This document shows positions 8,263-16,886 of a stretch of DNA of 64,000 nucleotides, piece after piece (the first letter of the stretch is position 1; each line of letters opens with the position of its first letter). The notes below the pieces were generated by a model. That model saw nothing but the letters and a program-made list of their open reading frames with translations, did no database searches and was not told the DNA's origin. Origin of the DNA: Atlantibacter sp032062175 (lineage in GTDB: Bacteria > Pseudomonadota > Gammaproteobacteria > Enterobacterales > Enterobacteriaceae); NCBI RefSeq assembly GCF_032062175.1, contig NZ_DAMBQK010000013.1:1-64000 (forward strand), given 5' to 3'. The position numbers were made by a program, and so were the translations under genes.

Positions 8263-9858
8263 ATGACTCGTTCAGCACAGCTAATCGCGAGAGAACAATT
8301 CGAAGCAGCCTTGCAGGCGATCCGTCAGGCGTCGAAAGAGATCCTCTCACTGCTCGGCAATCCGGTGGCGGAAGCCAAAGATCCGCAATGGTTTTTACAG
8401 CAGATGGATAACGCCCGGCAGCATCTCGGCAGTTGGGGGCTGGTCGCGAAGCGGCTGCATATCAACGATGCCGAACTGTCGCAATTTACGCTGCAATTAC
8501 GCCATCTCCAGCAACTGGTGCCGCAATATGAAAGCGGGGCTGAAGTCAGCGCCACGGCGCTTATCGCCGCGCTGCGGTTTGTGGCGACGCTGGAGCTGGT
8601 GCGCCTGCGCCAGCCGCTGTTGCACTACAGCACGGATCTGGCGCTCAGCCAGCCGCCCCAGCCGCGCGCCGCCAGTGTCCAGTTACGGGGTCTGGAACTG
8701 ATGCTAAAAGATCTGATCCGCGAGGCCTGGCCGGATGAAGTGACGCTGGTCAATCATCTCAAAATGCTGTTCGGGGCCAACAAAGTGCGGCGCTGGCTGA
8801 AGTTCGCCAAACCCGGCGACATTCTCAGCGGGATGCAGTTCAGCGAACTGGCGCAACTGCTGGTGGATAAAAAAGAGTTCGCTAAACACTATGCCGCGCA
8901 TTTTCCGGAAAGCGGCGCGTTAAGTTTCCTGATTGAGCCGCGTAAATCTCTGCTGACGTTTCTGGATGATGTGCGGCTGATCCGCAACCATGCGCTGGGC
9001 CAGCAGCCGCTCTCATCGGTCCAAATGACGCTGCTGGAAAATTATTACGCCGCCATTACCTCTCCTGTCCAACAGCGTTATGTCCAGGGCAAAACCCAGG
9101 TGCATCCCGGCGGGTTCAGCGCCTGCGATGACGACGAACTCAGCGCTTTTTTTACCGATGCCGAACAAAAACACCAGACGATGAGCGGCGATATTTTCGA
9201 GATCCGCGATGCGATTGATTCACCACGCCACAAACCGCCACGCACCCGCGAACAGCGCGAGCAACTGGTGGTCGGCGTATTGTGGGGCGCGGTGGGCCTG
9301 GTGGCGATAGCGATTGCCGTTGGAGGGTTACATCTGGTCAATCAGACCCGTAAACCCGTGGCGGCAAGCCCGCCCGCAGCCTATGCCGCGCCCGTTGAAC
9401 CTGTCGAAGCGCGCGAGAGCACGCCGCGCCAGCAGTTAAATCGTCTGGGTATCGCCTGGGACGAAAACCATTTTCGTTCCGCGATTGACCGCGATGATGA
9501 CCGTATCGCCCGGTTATTTTTACAGGCCGGGATGGAATGGAAAGTTTCCTGGACCGAGCAGGCACTGGAGCGTAAACAGCACAACGTGCTGGATTTGCTG
9601 CTTGGTTATCGCCTGCAAATGAACGAACCCAAGCCGTGCCGACGGATGATTGCCTCGCTCGGCCACGCCCTTTCCCAGGGGCAATCTTTTAGTTCAATCC
9701 GTAAGTCTTACCTGAAAGCGTTTTGCACCACGCCCGCCGTGGTCAAGCGCCAGGCCAGTGATCACGCCCAGGCGCAGGCGCGGGCCGCCGCCACGGGTGA
9801 TAAAAACGATGAAAAATGGGCGGGGATCCAGAAAGCGATCTATAACGAAATCAAATAG
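8263..9858 (+). CDS. HEPN-domain membrane protein with ankyrin-like C-terminus (STY4199-like)
   Basis: A 531-residue protein that I place, with moderate confidence, in the STY4199-type HEPN family. The N-terminal 300 residues are helical and include RLIRNH (residues 238-243), which fits the HEPN signature R-x4-H used by many RNases and toxins. A single membrane helix follows at about 335-358. After a Pro/Ala linker, the C-terminal 150 residues contain ankyrin-like pieces (FRSAIDRDDDRIARLFLQAG and ALERKQHNVLDLLLGY). This suggests a cytoplasmic HEPN part and a C-terminal sensor across the membrane. TAAGGA precedes the ATG at 8263. The P1 peptidase gene follows within ten bases. Confidence 0.7.
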   Translation: MTRSAQLIAREQFEAALQAIRQASKEILSLLGNPVAEAKDPQWFLQQMDNARQHLGSWGLVAKRLHINDAELSQFTLQLRHLQQLVPQYESGAEVSATALIAALRFVATLELVRLRQPLLHYSTDLALSQPPQPRAASVQLRGLELMLKDLIREAWPDEVTLVNHLKMLFGANKVRRWLKFAKPGDILSGMQFSELAQLLVDKKEFAKHYAAHFPESGALSFLIEPRKSLLTFLDDVRLIRNHALGQQPLSSVQMTLLENYYAAITSPVQQRYVQGKTQVHPGGFSACDDDELSAFFTDAEQKHQTMSGDIFEIRDAIDSPRHKPPRTREQREQLVVGVLWGAVGLVAIAIAVGGLHLVNQTRKPVAASPPAAYAAPVEPVEARESTPRQQLNRLGIAWDENHFRSAIDRDDDRIARLFLQAGMEWKVSWTEQALERKQHNVLDLLLGYRLQMNEPKPCRRMIASLGHALSQGQSFSSIRKSYLKAFCTTPAVVKRQASDHAQAQARAAATGDKNDEKWAGIQKAIYNEIK

Positions 9859-9867
9859 CGCGAGGCC

Positions 9868-10836
9868 ATGTCTATGCAAAACACCCACGGCAGTCTTATT
9901 GATGTTCCCGGCGTCAAAGTCGGCCACGCCGCAGATGCATTAAAACAAACCGGCTGTAGCGTGGTGCTGTTTGAAGACGGCGCAGTGTGCGGCGTGGACG
10001 TTCGCGGCGCAGCGCCCGGCACCCGCGAGACCGACTTGCTCAATCCCACCAACCTGATCGACAAGGTCCATGCCGTGGTACTGAGCGGCGGCAGCGCCTT
10101 TGGCCTGGATGCGGCTTCCGGCGTGATGCAGTGGCTGGAACAGCGCAAAATCGGCTTTGATGCGGGTGTGACGGTAGTGCCCATCGTTCCGGCAGCAGTG
10201 CTGTTTGATTTAACCTTCGGCGACCCGGCGGTGCGGCCCGATGCCCAGATGGGCTACCGCGCGGTGAATGCAGCATCGGCAACCCCCTTCCCGTCAGGCA
10301 ATACTGGCGCAGGCATCGGAGCGACCATCGGCAAAATGGCGGGAATCGAAAAAGCGATGAAAGGCGGGCTGGGTACGGCCTCGATGAACGGACCGGACGG
10401 ACTGATCGTGGCGGCGATGGTGGCGGTCAACGCGGTGGGCGAAATTCGCGACCCGCAAACTGGGCAAACTATCGCAGGTGCCTGCGATGCGCAGGGTCAT
10501 CTGCTCGATATACAGGCCAGCGTGCTGAACAATCGCGATAGCCACTTCAGCGCGGGCACCAACACCACCATCGGGATTATTTGTTGCAATGCCGCTTTCA
10601 CCAAAAGCCAGATGCAAAAAGTGGCGCAAATGGCCCATGACGGCCTGGCGCGCACCATTTACCCGGTACATACCTTGAGCGACGGCGATACGCTGTTTGC
10701 CGCCACCACAGGCGGTGTCGAGACCACGGTCAACATCGTCGGGATGATGGCAGCGGAAGTGATGGCGGCGGCGGTGCTGGATGGGGTACGCGCCGCACGC
10801 AGCGCGCATGGCGTACGCGGCCTGGCGGCTAGTTAA
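9868..10836 (+). CDS. P1-family (DmpA/NylC-type) peptidase
   Basis: A 322-residue member of peptidase family S58/P1 (PF03576), Ntn-like hydrolases that cut themselves into two subunits. The typical beginning DVPGVKVGHA and the VLSGGSAFGLDAASGV motif (about residues 71-86) are clear. The self-processing site appears as NT in AGTNTTIG (Asn232-Thr233), the form seen in NylC-like enzymes rather than the Asn-Ser of DmpA. Family members remove N-terminal D- or beta-amino acids or split amide oligomers; the substrate here is unknown. The start may be the second ATG at 9874, which lies eight bases after GAGG. It overlaps the next gene by eight bases, tail to tail. Confidence 0.85.
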   Translation: MSMQNTHGSLIDVPGVKVGHAADALKQTGCSVVLFEDGAVCGVDVRGAAPGTRETDLLNPTNLIDKVHAVVLSGGSAFGLDAASGVMQWLEQRKIGFDAGVTVVPIVPAAVLFDLTFGDPAVRPDAQMGYRAVNAASATPFPSGNTGAGIGATIGKMAGIEKAMKGGLGTASMNGPDGLIVAAMVAVNAVGEIRDPQTGQTIAGACDAQGHLLDIQASVLNNRDSHFSAGTNTTIGIICCNAAFTKSQMQKVAQMAHDGLARTIYPVHTLSDGDTLFAATTGGVETTVNIVGMMAAEVMAAAVLDGVRAARSAHGVRGLAAS

Positions 10837-11494
10837 TGTAGTACGCCACGTCGGTGGGTTTCATATCTGTCGCCGTCTGGGTAATCAACCCCTGGGTTTG
10901 TGCCTCGTTGTAATACAGTAACTTACGATTCGACTCGCTGGATAAAATTGTATTCAGTTCCGCGTCATCGTATTTGGTGCAGGTTTTATAAATTGCCGCA
11001 AACAGGTCATTCCCCATGGAAAGCGACTGGCTGAGCGTTTTGATATCGTTAGGTTTCAAATCCTCGGAAACGTTGACCAGGGGCAGGGCTGCAGGATGCA
11101 GAAGAAACATTGCTTCAGGCATGCTACGGCGGTTTGGCGCGGCGCAATAGAGTAATGTCGCGGCAGAGGCGATTTGCGACAGATTCACCGTTTCAATCGG
11201 CAGCGAGAAATTCTTAACCGCTTCATACCCCGCATAACCGGCATCCATTTCGCCGCCGGGGCTATTGATATACAAACTGACCTGTTTGGTATTCGGGTAA
11301 TTCATGACAATACCATCCAGGGCTTTCATTAAGTTGGCGATACTGGCATTGGTGACAGGCGTGTTATAAACAATTTTAATGGTGGAAACGTCCAGCGGCG
11401 TTAGCCGTTGTGTTTTCATTTCAATTAATTGCCCATAACTACCAAACGAACAAAGACCCAAAAGCATAATTAACGACAAGGTTATTTTTCGCAT
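10829..11494 (-). CDS. Secreted ClpP-like serine protease
   Basis: A 221-residue ClpP/crotonase-fold protein with an N-terminal signal peptide (about residues 1-21), so it should act in the periplasm, away from cytoplasmic Clp ATPases. Family features are SLYINSPGGEMDAGY (about residues 73-87), the nucleophile position Ser110 in SQIASAATLLYC, and His133 in FLLHP, matching the Ser/His pair of ClpP. The Gly/Met around the ClpP nucleophile is replaced by Ala-Ala. It stands alone and is convergent with the P1 peptidase gene. Substrate and partner are unknown. Confidence 0.8.
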   Translation of the reverse strand: MRKITLSLIMLLGLCSFGSYGQLIEMKTQRLTPLDVSTIKIVYNTPVTNASIANLMKALDGIVMNYPNTKQVSLYINSPGGEMDAGYAGYEAVKNFSLPIETVNLSQIASAATLLYCAAPNRRSMPEAMFLLHPAALPLVNVSEDLKPNDIKTLSQSLSMGNDLFAAIYKTCTKYDDAELNTILSSESNRKLLYYNEAQTQGLITQTATDMKPTDVAYYIN

Positions 11495-11643
11495 GAGAGT
11501 GGCCTTATAAAAGACAACGTGTCAGAAGAATGAGGCACGTGTAGCGTAGCAAAACGGCTTTTATTTGACAAAAACTCATCGCACACCAGGGGACTTTTTT
11601 TAAAAAAATATAATATATTTCACTTAAGCTCGGTGATAATAAA

Positions 11644-11676
11644 ATAGCCCGTCAGGCTTCTGGGATGACGGGCTAT
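11644..11676 (-). terminator. Hairpin downstream of the small membrane protein gene
   Basis: An 11-base-pair perfect stem ATAGCCCGTCA/TGACGGGCTAT with an 11-base loop lies about 70 bases past the stop codon at 11744. On the - strand it is followed by TTTTATTATC, consistent with termination of that gene. Confidence 0.7.
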
Positions 11677-11743
11677 CTTAACTCGGTGGGGTTGATAAAA
11701 AACTTATTCTTTCATAAGGTCATTTTCATTCTCCTTTACGATA

Positions 11744-11965
11744 TTATGCTTTTTTAGCGGTCACGGCTTTGTAGGCAAAATAAGTCACCAGGGCAATAAT
11801 CAGCGGCGCAACGATATGGGGGTTAACATCATGGCCCGTTTTTTCTTGCACGATTTCAGTGAGATAGTCGCAGCCCAGGATGATGGCAAAATAAATAAAC
11901 GCCATCAACGCCAAAAATTTTGGTTTAGTGAACGCATTATTTTTACGGCTATTTCGATTCATCAT
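11744..11965 (-). CDS. Small membrane protein, unknown function
   Basis: A 73-residue protein (from the ATG at 11965; GTG at 11974 or the next ATG at 11962 are alternatives). After a basic N-terminus it has two hydrophobic segments, FLALMAFIYFAIILGC and IVAPLIIALVTYFAYKAV, separated by a short hydrophilic loop with an HDVN motif. I do not recognise the family. GAG with GG lies just upstream of the start, and a good terminator hairpin follows, which supports a real gene. Confidence 0.55.
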   Translation of the reverse strand: MMNRNSRKNNAFTKPKFLALMAFIYFAIILGCDYLTEIVQEKTGHDVNPHIVAPLIIALVTYFAYKAVTAKKA

Positions 11966-12061
11966 GATCACCACTCGGTAGCGGGCTTGCTTAATGATTG
12001 AAGCTTACGCCCGGGTTTATCAACCAATTATCAATATAGCGCTAAAAATAAGGAGTACGGG

Positions 12062-12826
12062 GTGTTTAAACGGTTATTCTTTCGGGATAACAATAAGATC
12101 CACTGGTTTCCCGGTTATGAAGAAAAGCCGGAGATCCTGTTTGGGCAAGACAATACTTTTACCATCAGGAACTTTCGTAATGCCTCGATGATCGATAATA
12201 CCCTGCATTTTGAATGGCAGGATAAGACGCTTAATCTTGATGATATCGCCAGCGTCGATCTGGTTATCTCTTACTGGTCCAGCCGACATATTGCCCATGT
12301 GTTTCTTTCTTTTGGATTTTCCAGTGGCGACTATGTGGCGATTTCCATTGAAACCCGCCGGCGGGCCACGCAAACCTATTCCACCTGGAAAGGTTTTTTC
12401 AACACTTATGAATTGATTTACGTGGTGGCGGATGAAAGAGATTTAATCGGCGTGCGGGCCAATATCCGTAAAGAGGATGTCTATATTTACCGGGTCAACG
12501 TGACCAAAGAGGTATGCAGGCAGGTATTTCTGGACTACGCCGAACGCATTAACAGCCTGAAAAACAGTGATGAGTTTTACAACACGCTGAGAAACAACTG
12601 CACCACCAATATCTTACGGCACAGCCGTAAGGCCGCGCCTGACTTTAAATACAACTGGATGGTGCTGTTTAGCGGTCATGTCGATCAATATTGCTACGAT
12701 TTAGGGTTGCTCGACAAAACATTCACCATTGAAGCGTTACGGGCCAATAGCAAAGTCGCGGCGGTTGTCGGCACGCTCAATGACGATTATTCACAACGGA
12801 TCCGGCCCGGTTATCGTGAGCCATAA
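12062..12826 (+). CDS. DUF4105 (Lnb N-terminal domain-like) protein
   Basis: A 254-residue protein resembling the DUF4105/Lnb_N domain. Visible hallmarks are HVFLSFGFSSGDYVAISIETRR (His79, Glu97) in two neighbouring blocks, and the C-terminal YNTLRNNCTTNI with Cys180, a His/Glu/Cys set that could be catalytic. No clear signal peptide or membrane helix is present. The GTG start at 12062 has AAGGAG six bases upstream. The stop is 16 bases before the outer-membrane protein gene, so the two are probably one operon. Domain members are associated with envelope lipoprotein processing; any activity here is inference. Confidence 0.75.
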   Translation: MFKRLFFRDNNKIHWFPGYEEKPEILFGQDNTFTIRNFRNASMIDNTLHFEWQDKTLNLDDIASVDLVISYWSSRHIAHVFLSFGFSSGDYVAISIETRRRATQTYSTWKGFFNTYELIYVVADERDLIGVRANIRKEDVYIYRVNVTKEVCRQVFLDYAERINSLKNSDEFYNTLRNNCTTNILRHSRKAAPDFKYNWMVLFSGHVDQYCYDLGLLDKTFTIEALRANSKVAAVVGTLNDDYSQRIRPGYREP

Positions 12827-12842
12827 CAATAAAGGATGCAAA

Positions 12843-13583
12843 ATGATGATCAAACGTACCGCCATTGGGATGGCGTTGCTGATACCGCTGAGCGGAGCCA
12901 CAGCGGCGGAGATCGGCCTGGGCATCGAAGGTGAAGCGCAGTTTAACCCCTATAAAAGCTATAAAACCGACTACTCCGTCATTCCCTATCTGGGCTATGA
13001 CAATAAGATCGTTTACCTGGACGGCACCGAAGCGGGGGTCTATTTCGTCAATGACGACAAGAACGAATTCAAAGCGCGCGTCTGGTATCTGGACGTAGAG
13101 TTCGACCCGGACAACGCCCGCCAGTGGGCGATCCGCCAGCTAAACTCACGCCACAGCACGATGATGGCCGGGGTGAGCTATCAGCGCATCACCGATATCG
13201 GCGCGTTTCGCGGGGAGTTTTCCGGCGACACGCTCAATACCAGCAACGGGTTGATGGCGACGCTGGCCTGGGCCGGACAACTTGTCGCAGAGCCAGTGAC
13301 GATTTATCCGCAGGCGGGCATCGACTGGTATAGCGACAAGCTGGCGCGTTATTACTACGGCATCAGCGAGCGCGAATCCGCTAAATCAGGGTTAGACGCC
13401 TGGTCCCCCAATGACGCCTTTGCGCCCTGGCTGGCGGTGGCGGCAGACTGGAAGGTGACTGACAATCTGCATTTCTACCTGCAACCGCGCGTCACCTTCC
13501 TGCCTTCAACCATTCGCCACAGCCCGATGGTGGATGACAACATCCTTGCCGACATTGAGTCCGGGCTGGTGTGGTCGTTTTAA
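12843..13583 (+). CDS. MipA/OmpV-type outer membrane protein
   Basis: A 246-residue predicted beta-barrel. A signal peptide covers residues 1-20, with cleavage after ATA, and the mature protein starts AEIGLGIEGEAQFNPYKSY. Short amphipathic strands alternate throughout (SVIPYLGYDNKIVYL, TEAGVYFVND, KARVWYLDVEFD) and the last residue is Phe (SGLVWSF), the usual signal for Bam-dependent insertion. This pattern fits the MipA/OmpV family; E. coli MipA is a scaffold for murein enzymes. AAAGGA precedes the ATG at 12843. An in-frame ATG at 12729 would skip the signal peptide and is rejected. Confidence 0.78.
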   Translation: MMIKRTAIGMALLIPLSGATAAEIGLGIEGEAQFNPYKSYKTDYSVIPYLGYDNKIVYLDGTEAGVYFVNDDKNEFKARVWYLDVEFDPDNARQWAIRQLNSRHSTMMAGVSYQRITDIGAFRGEFSGDTLNTSNGLMATLAWAGQLVAEPVTIYPQAGIDWYSDKLARYYYGISERESAKSGLDAWSPNDAFAPWLAVAADWKVTDNLHFYLQPRVTFLPSTIRHSPMVDDNILADIESGLVWSF

Positions 13584-13588
13584 GCCGG

Positions 13589-14911
13589 TTATTCCTGCGC
13601 CGTGGAGCGTGATTTCCACGGCATGCGTTTGTACCAGGGTTGTGGAACCGGATGAACAATGGCACGCAATGCCCGGGCGTAATCCATCACCAGGCCCGGC
13701 GTCCAGGCCATGGTTAAGGCTCTTTTACGCACCTGGGACGCGATCCACAGTTCCGGCATAAACAGCACTTTCAGGGTAGTCAGCCAGCTTCCCCGCCGGT
13801 TGGCTAACACCCCGTCCAGCGCCGCTTCCAGCGAATACGCCACGCTGCTTGAGCAGTTGCGGTAAGTCAGGTTGTAAATTTCATCTTTGCGATAATTCGT
13901 CCAGAACCGGTGCAGCGCCTCGCCGTTAAACCCGTGGAAATGGATTTTCATATCAGAATGGCACCAGTTGCCCGACTCCGTGACGTAATCGGGCTGATAT
14001 TTCCCGGCGATGTCGTTGTCGTGGGTGGCTTTCAGCAGGCGAAAAAACTCAGACGGCGAGCGGTCGATATCTTCAGCCGGGTACAGGCTGACATAAACAT
14101 GGGGAGACGCCTCCAGCGCCGCATGGCCGGTCGAGATCACGCCGTGGGCATCTACCGCAGCAATATAGCGGTTGATCACCGGGCGCGGCACCGCGGGTTC
14201 ATTAGCAGAGCCTTCCGGCGTCCAGATATGCACTGTCAGCGGTGAGGTAAACTCCAGCGGCGGCGTCACCGTCCCGGCGGCTTTTTCCGGCATCGGGCTG
14301 CCTTTCACTTTGGTGGTGAAGCCTTTGGCGAACTCACGCGGCACCATTATCTGGAATACCGAGGTGGCATTTTTTAACTGCCTTGCCCGCATCGCCACGC
14401 GCAGCGTGTTAATGCTGCCCGCTATCATCAACACCCCCAGGAAAAACGACACCGTGGCGCTGGAATGGGTAATTAAAAACCCGGCAAAGGCGATTTGCAG
14501 GCAGCCCATAACCAGTGATGCGCGCCAGCGCGGGAAACGCACCACCCAGGCGGAGGCAATAACAAACAGGCCGATGACGAAATACGAGAAGCCAAAAATC
14601 ACCGACAGCAGGATATTACTGTAACGGGCATCCACCAGCATAATTAACGAAACGAAGAAAAAGACGCCGCCTTTAAAATAGAGCACCGCTTTTTGCGCAC
14701 CTATTCCGCTTGCCGCCACGCTCAGGGTAATCAGGCTCTCTAATAACAAAACGATGCCAAAGGTTTTTAACGGGAAATACGTTTGCCCGTCAAAGCCATC
14801 AATAAAAATCAGAACGCCCGCGACCCCCCATAATAAGCCACTTATCCAAAGATATTTGGCTTTATCACGCACAAATTCTGCACCGAAAAGCAATAACGCG
14901 ATTTGTAACAT
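13589..14911 (-). CDS. DUF308 (HdeD-like) membrane protein fused to a Cys/His domain
   Basis: A 440-residue two-part protein. Residues 1-175 form six hydrophobic helices of the HdeD/DUF308 type. Residues about 220-400 form a soluble domain with STGHAAL (His263), a middle HFHGFNGEALHRFW, and YNLTYRNCSSSVAYSLEAAL (Cys353). This His-then-Asn-Cys layout recalls papain-like or permuted NlpC/P60 folds, and the YN...NCSS block resembles YNTLRNNCTT of the DUF4105 protein two genes away. It is convergent with the OMP gene, five bases apart. I do not know a characterised homologue with this architecture. Confidence 0.65.
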   Translation of the reverse strand: MLQIALLLFGAEFVRDKAKYLWISGLLWGVAGVLIFIDGFDGQTYFPLKTFGIVLLLESLITLSVAASGIGAQKAVLYFKGGVFFFVSLIMLVDARYSNILLSVIFGFSYFVIGLFVIASAWVVRFPRWRASLVMGCLQIAFAGFLITHSSATVSFFLGVLMIAGSINTLRVAMRARQLKNATSVFQIMVPREFAKGFTTKVKGSPMPEKAAGTVTPPLEFTSPLTVHIWTPEGSANEPAVPRPVINRYIAAVDAHGVISTGHAALEASPHVYVSLYPAEDIDRSPSEFFRLLKATHDNDIAGKYQPDYVTESGNWCHSDMKIHFHGFNGEALHRFWTNYRKDEIYNLTYRNCSSSVAYSLEAALDGVLANRRGSWLTTLKVLFMPELWIASQVRKRALTMAWTPGLVMDYARALRAIVHPVPQPWYKRMPWKSRSTAQE

Positions 14912-14934
14912 AACGACTCTCCGCCTCTCTGCGC

Positions 14935-16212
14935 TTAACTGAACGTGGTGGTGCCACTGATTCGCCAGTTGCCAATAATAATGGGTTGTGACTGTTTATT
15001 AATCAGCATGTTGCCGCTGTCAGTAATGGTCACCCAGCGGTCATTTTTATCTTTAAACCGAAATGAGATAGTGGGCAGCTTATGCGCCTGACCCCTATCG
15101 CTCCACTGGCGCTGAAATTTCTCGCGGTCGTCCGGGTGTACGCGTGCCAGCATTTTTTCTTTATCGGTCAGCTCGTCGGTGGCGATGTCGTCCAGCACAT
15201 CCAGCGTGTGATCCCAGTAAAGTTGCCCGGTAACCAGATTCAATTGATAGATAGCGTCGCGCGCGCTTTGCACGCCGTTACGATTATCCAGCCGCTGGGC
15301 GCTGCGGGTTAATACCCGAATAAACACCATTAATAACGCCGTGGCGGTTAAATAACATTGAGCAATCAGCAACGGCTCGCCGGCTCGTAGCCCTTTAATA
15401 AAGAAGGGGCCCATTTTTTGAATCGAGAACCAGATAACAATCGCGCCGAGGGTTAATAACGCAAAGGATCCGCCCCGGTTGCCCCACAGTATCGCCAGCG
15501 CCACCGTTAACACGATGGGAATACAGGCCGCCGCAAAACGCAGCACATCGTAGCGATGGGCATTAAACGCATCGGTGATATATTTCACCGAGTCGCTGAA
15601 TATCCAGGCGGTAATCAGGATCAGCAGCACCCACACAAAGCCCCCGGCAATCATTATCCTGCGGTGCATACCTTGAGTACGCAGATGATTATTCAGGAAG
15701 CCCATAATGATGGTGGTGGCGAAAAGAATGCCGGTAACGTCGGCAATTAATCCCGGCCAGAACGTGCCGCTAAAGGATTCGTTGCGGAAGTACCATAACC
15801 CCCACGACAGCACCAGCGCATCCACCACGCTCACCAGCACCGTGGCAATCAGCCACATCACGATTTGGTGCAGGTCATCGCCTTCACGTGAAAACCGTCT
15901 GACAAGCCAGGCGATAGCCATGGTGGAAGGCATGGATAACACCGCAAACATCAGGTTAGTGGGGAAGTTATCCGTGGTGGTGTTATCCAGAATGAGGTTA
16001 AGAATGATGAAGCCGGCGAGAAACAGCCACCATTGCCGCCACGGCGCGCACAGAAACGCCGCCGTCGCGACCCCTGCCGGGAACCAGACAATGGAAAAAT
16101 CAAGGCTCGGATCATCAAGCTGTAGCGAGACCAGACCGGACACATAATAAATGAGCATCCAGATGGCAAAGGAAACGGTCTGATGCATAAACGGTGAGAG
16201 TTTGCCTTTCAT
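14935..16212 (-). CDS. MASE1-PAS sensor protein without output domain
   Basis: A 425-residue membrane protein. Residues 1-300 contain about eight to nine membrane segments with MASE1-like features (IVWFPAGVATAAFL; GLIADVTGILFATTII). Residues about 310-420 look like a PAS domain of the PAS_3 type (RDAIYQLNLVTGQLYWD, then RVHPDDREKFQRQW, then DSGNMLINKQSQPIIIG). MASE1 normally feeds GGDEF, EAL or kinase modules, but here the protein ends directly after PAS. Twenty-three bases separate it from the DUF308 gene downstream, so both are probably co-transcribed. Confidence 0.72.
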   Translation of the reverse strand: MKGKLSPFMHQTVSFAIWMLIYYVSGLVSLQLDDPSLDFSIVWFPAGVATAAFLCAPWRQWWLFLAGFIILNLILDNTTTDNFPTNLMFAVLSMPSTMAIAWLVRRFSREGDDLHQIVMWLIATVLVSVVDALVLSWGLWYFRNESFSGTFWPGLIADVTGILFATTIIMGFLNNHLRTQGMHRRIMIAGGFVWVLLILITAWIFSDSVKYITDAFNAHRYDVLRFAAACIPIVLTVALAILWGNRGGSFALLTLGAIVIWFSIQKMGPFFIKGLRAGEPLLIAQCYLTATALLMVFIRVLTRSAQRLDNRNGVQSARDAIYQLNLVTGQLYWDHTLDVLDDIATDELTDKEKMLARVHPDDREKFQRQWSDRGQAHKLPTISFRFKDKNDRWVTITDSGNMLINKQSQPIIIGNWRISGTTTFS

Positions 16213-16886
16213 CGGGACATCTCTTTGGTTTCAGGAAGTCTGTATTATCGGCGATAATCCGAAAAGTTTCATAGCCCCAGGGTAAACGCAGCGTTGATTT
16301 TTGCGCTTTTAAGCGCACCTGGCACAACGATATATCATATAAACTCCGCCTCCCGACGGAGTCGCTTGCACCGCCGGGTTTTTACTATTTTTTACCGGGG
16401 CACTTGCTGTTATTTTCGTAGCGCGACACAAAACGCAACACGAATTTTTTTTGCACACATATTTTATTTACCGCTTCGTTTTCAGCAAAACGGCGCAGGT
16501 CAAATATATAAAATATTATCAGCGACAAACCTTCTAACCTGGCGTATATCTGGTCTGTAAATTTTTATTAGCGTCCATTTAAGAAAAATCCTGAAACTAT
16601 TCTAAATGACCACAACCGAGGATGAATCGGGCGTTGGCGTCTATCCTTATGCAGGCCAGACAAAAAACTGGCACGACGATAATACTCATTATTTTTTATT
16701 AAAAAACGATGGGTTACGGTCTGAGAAAACTACCGCGAAATCGAAGGCCTGATATTTATCCGTGGGTGGTTCTGTTATTGCAGAACGGAACGGAGAATAA
16801 ACCGACCGTTATTTTCGACCAGGATCTGCGTGTCGAAAACGCGCCGGGAGATTTTCGATAAGGTGTTTAATCTAAGAGGAATAATC
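16213..16886. other. 674-base intergenic region, divergent promoters
   Basis: No gene with a ribosome site was found. The region is AT-rich in its middle and lies between the divergent MASE1 and YciE-like genes. It should hold both promoters. An open frame extends the YciE-like gene upstream to 16830, but only the ATG at 16887 has AGAGGA before it. A short CTCCG/CGGAG stem lies near 16345-16362. By analogy with E. coli yciGFE and Salmonella katN, the right half may carry an RpoS promoter; no convincing box was identified. Confidence 0.35.

Noticed and set aside
11974..12061. Possible overlap of signals between the small membrane gene and the DUF4105 gene as a tiny ORF
   Set aside because: The short frames here lack a ribosome site; the stretch is explained by two divergent promoters.
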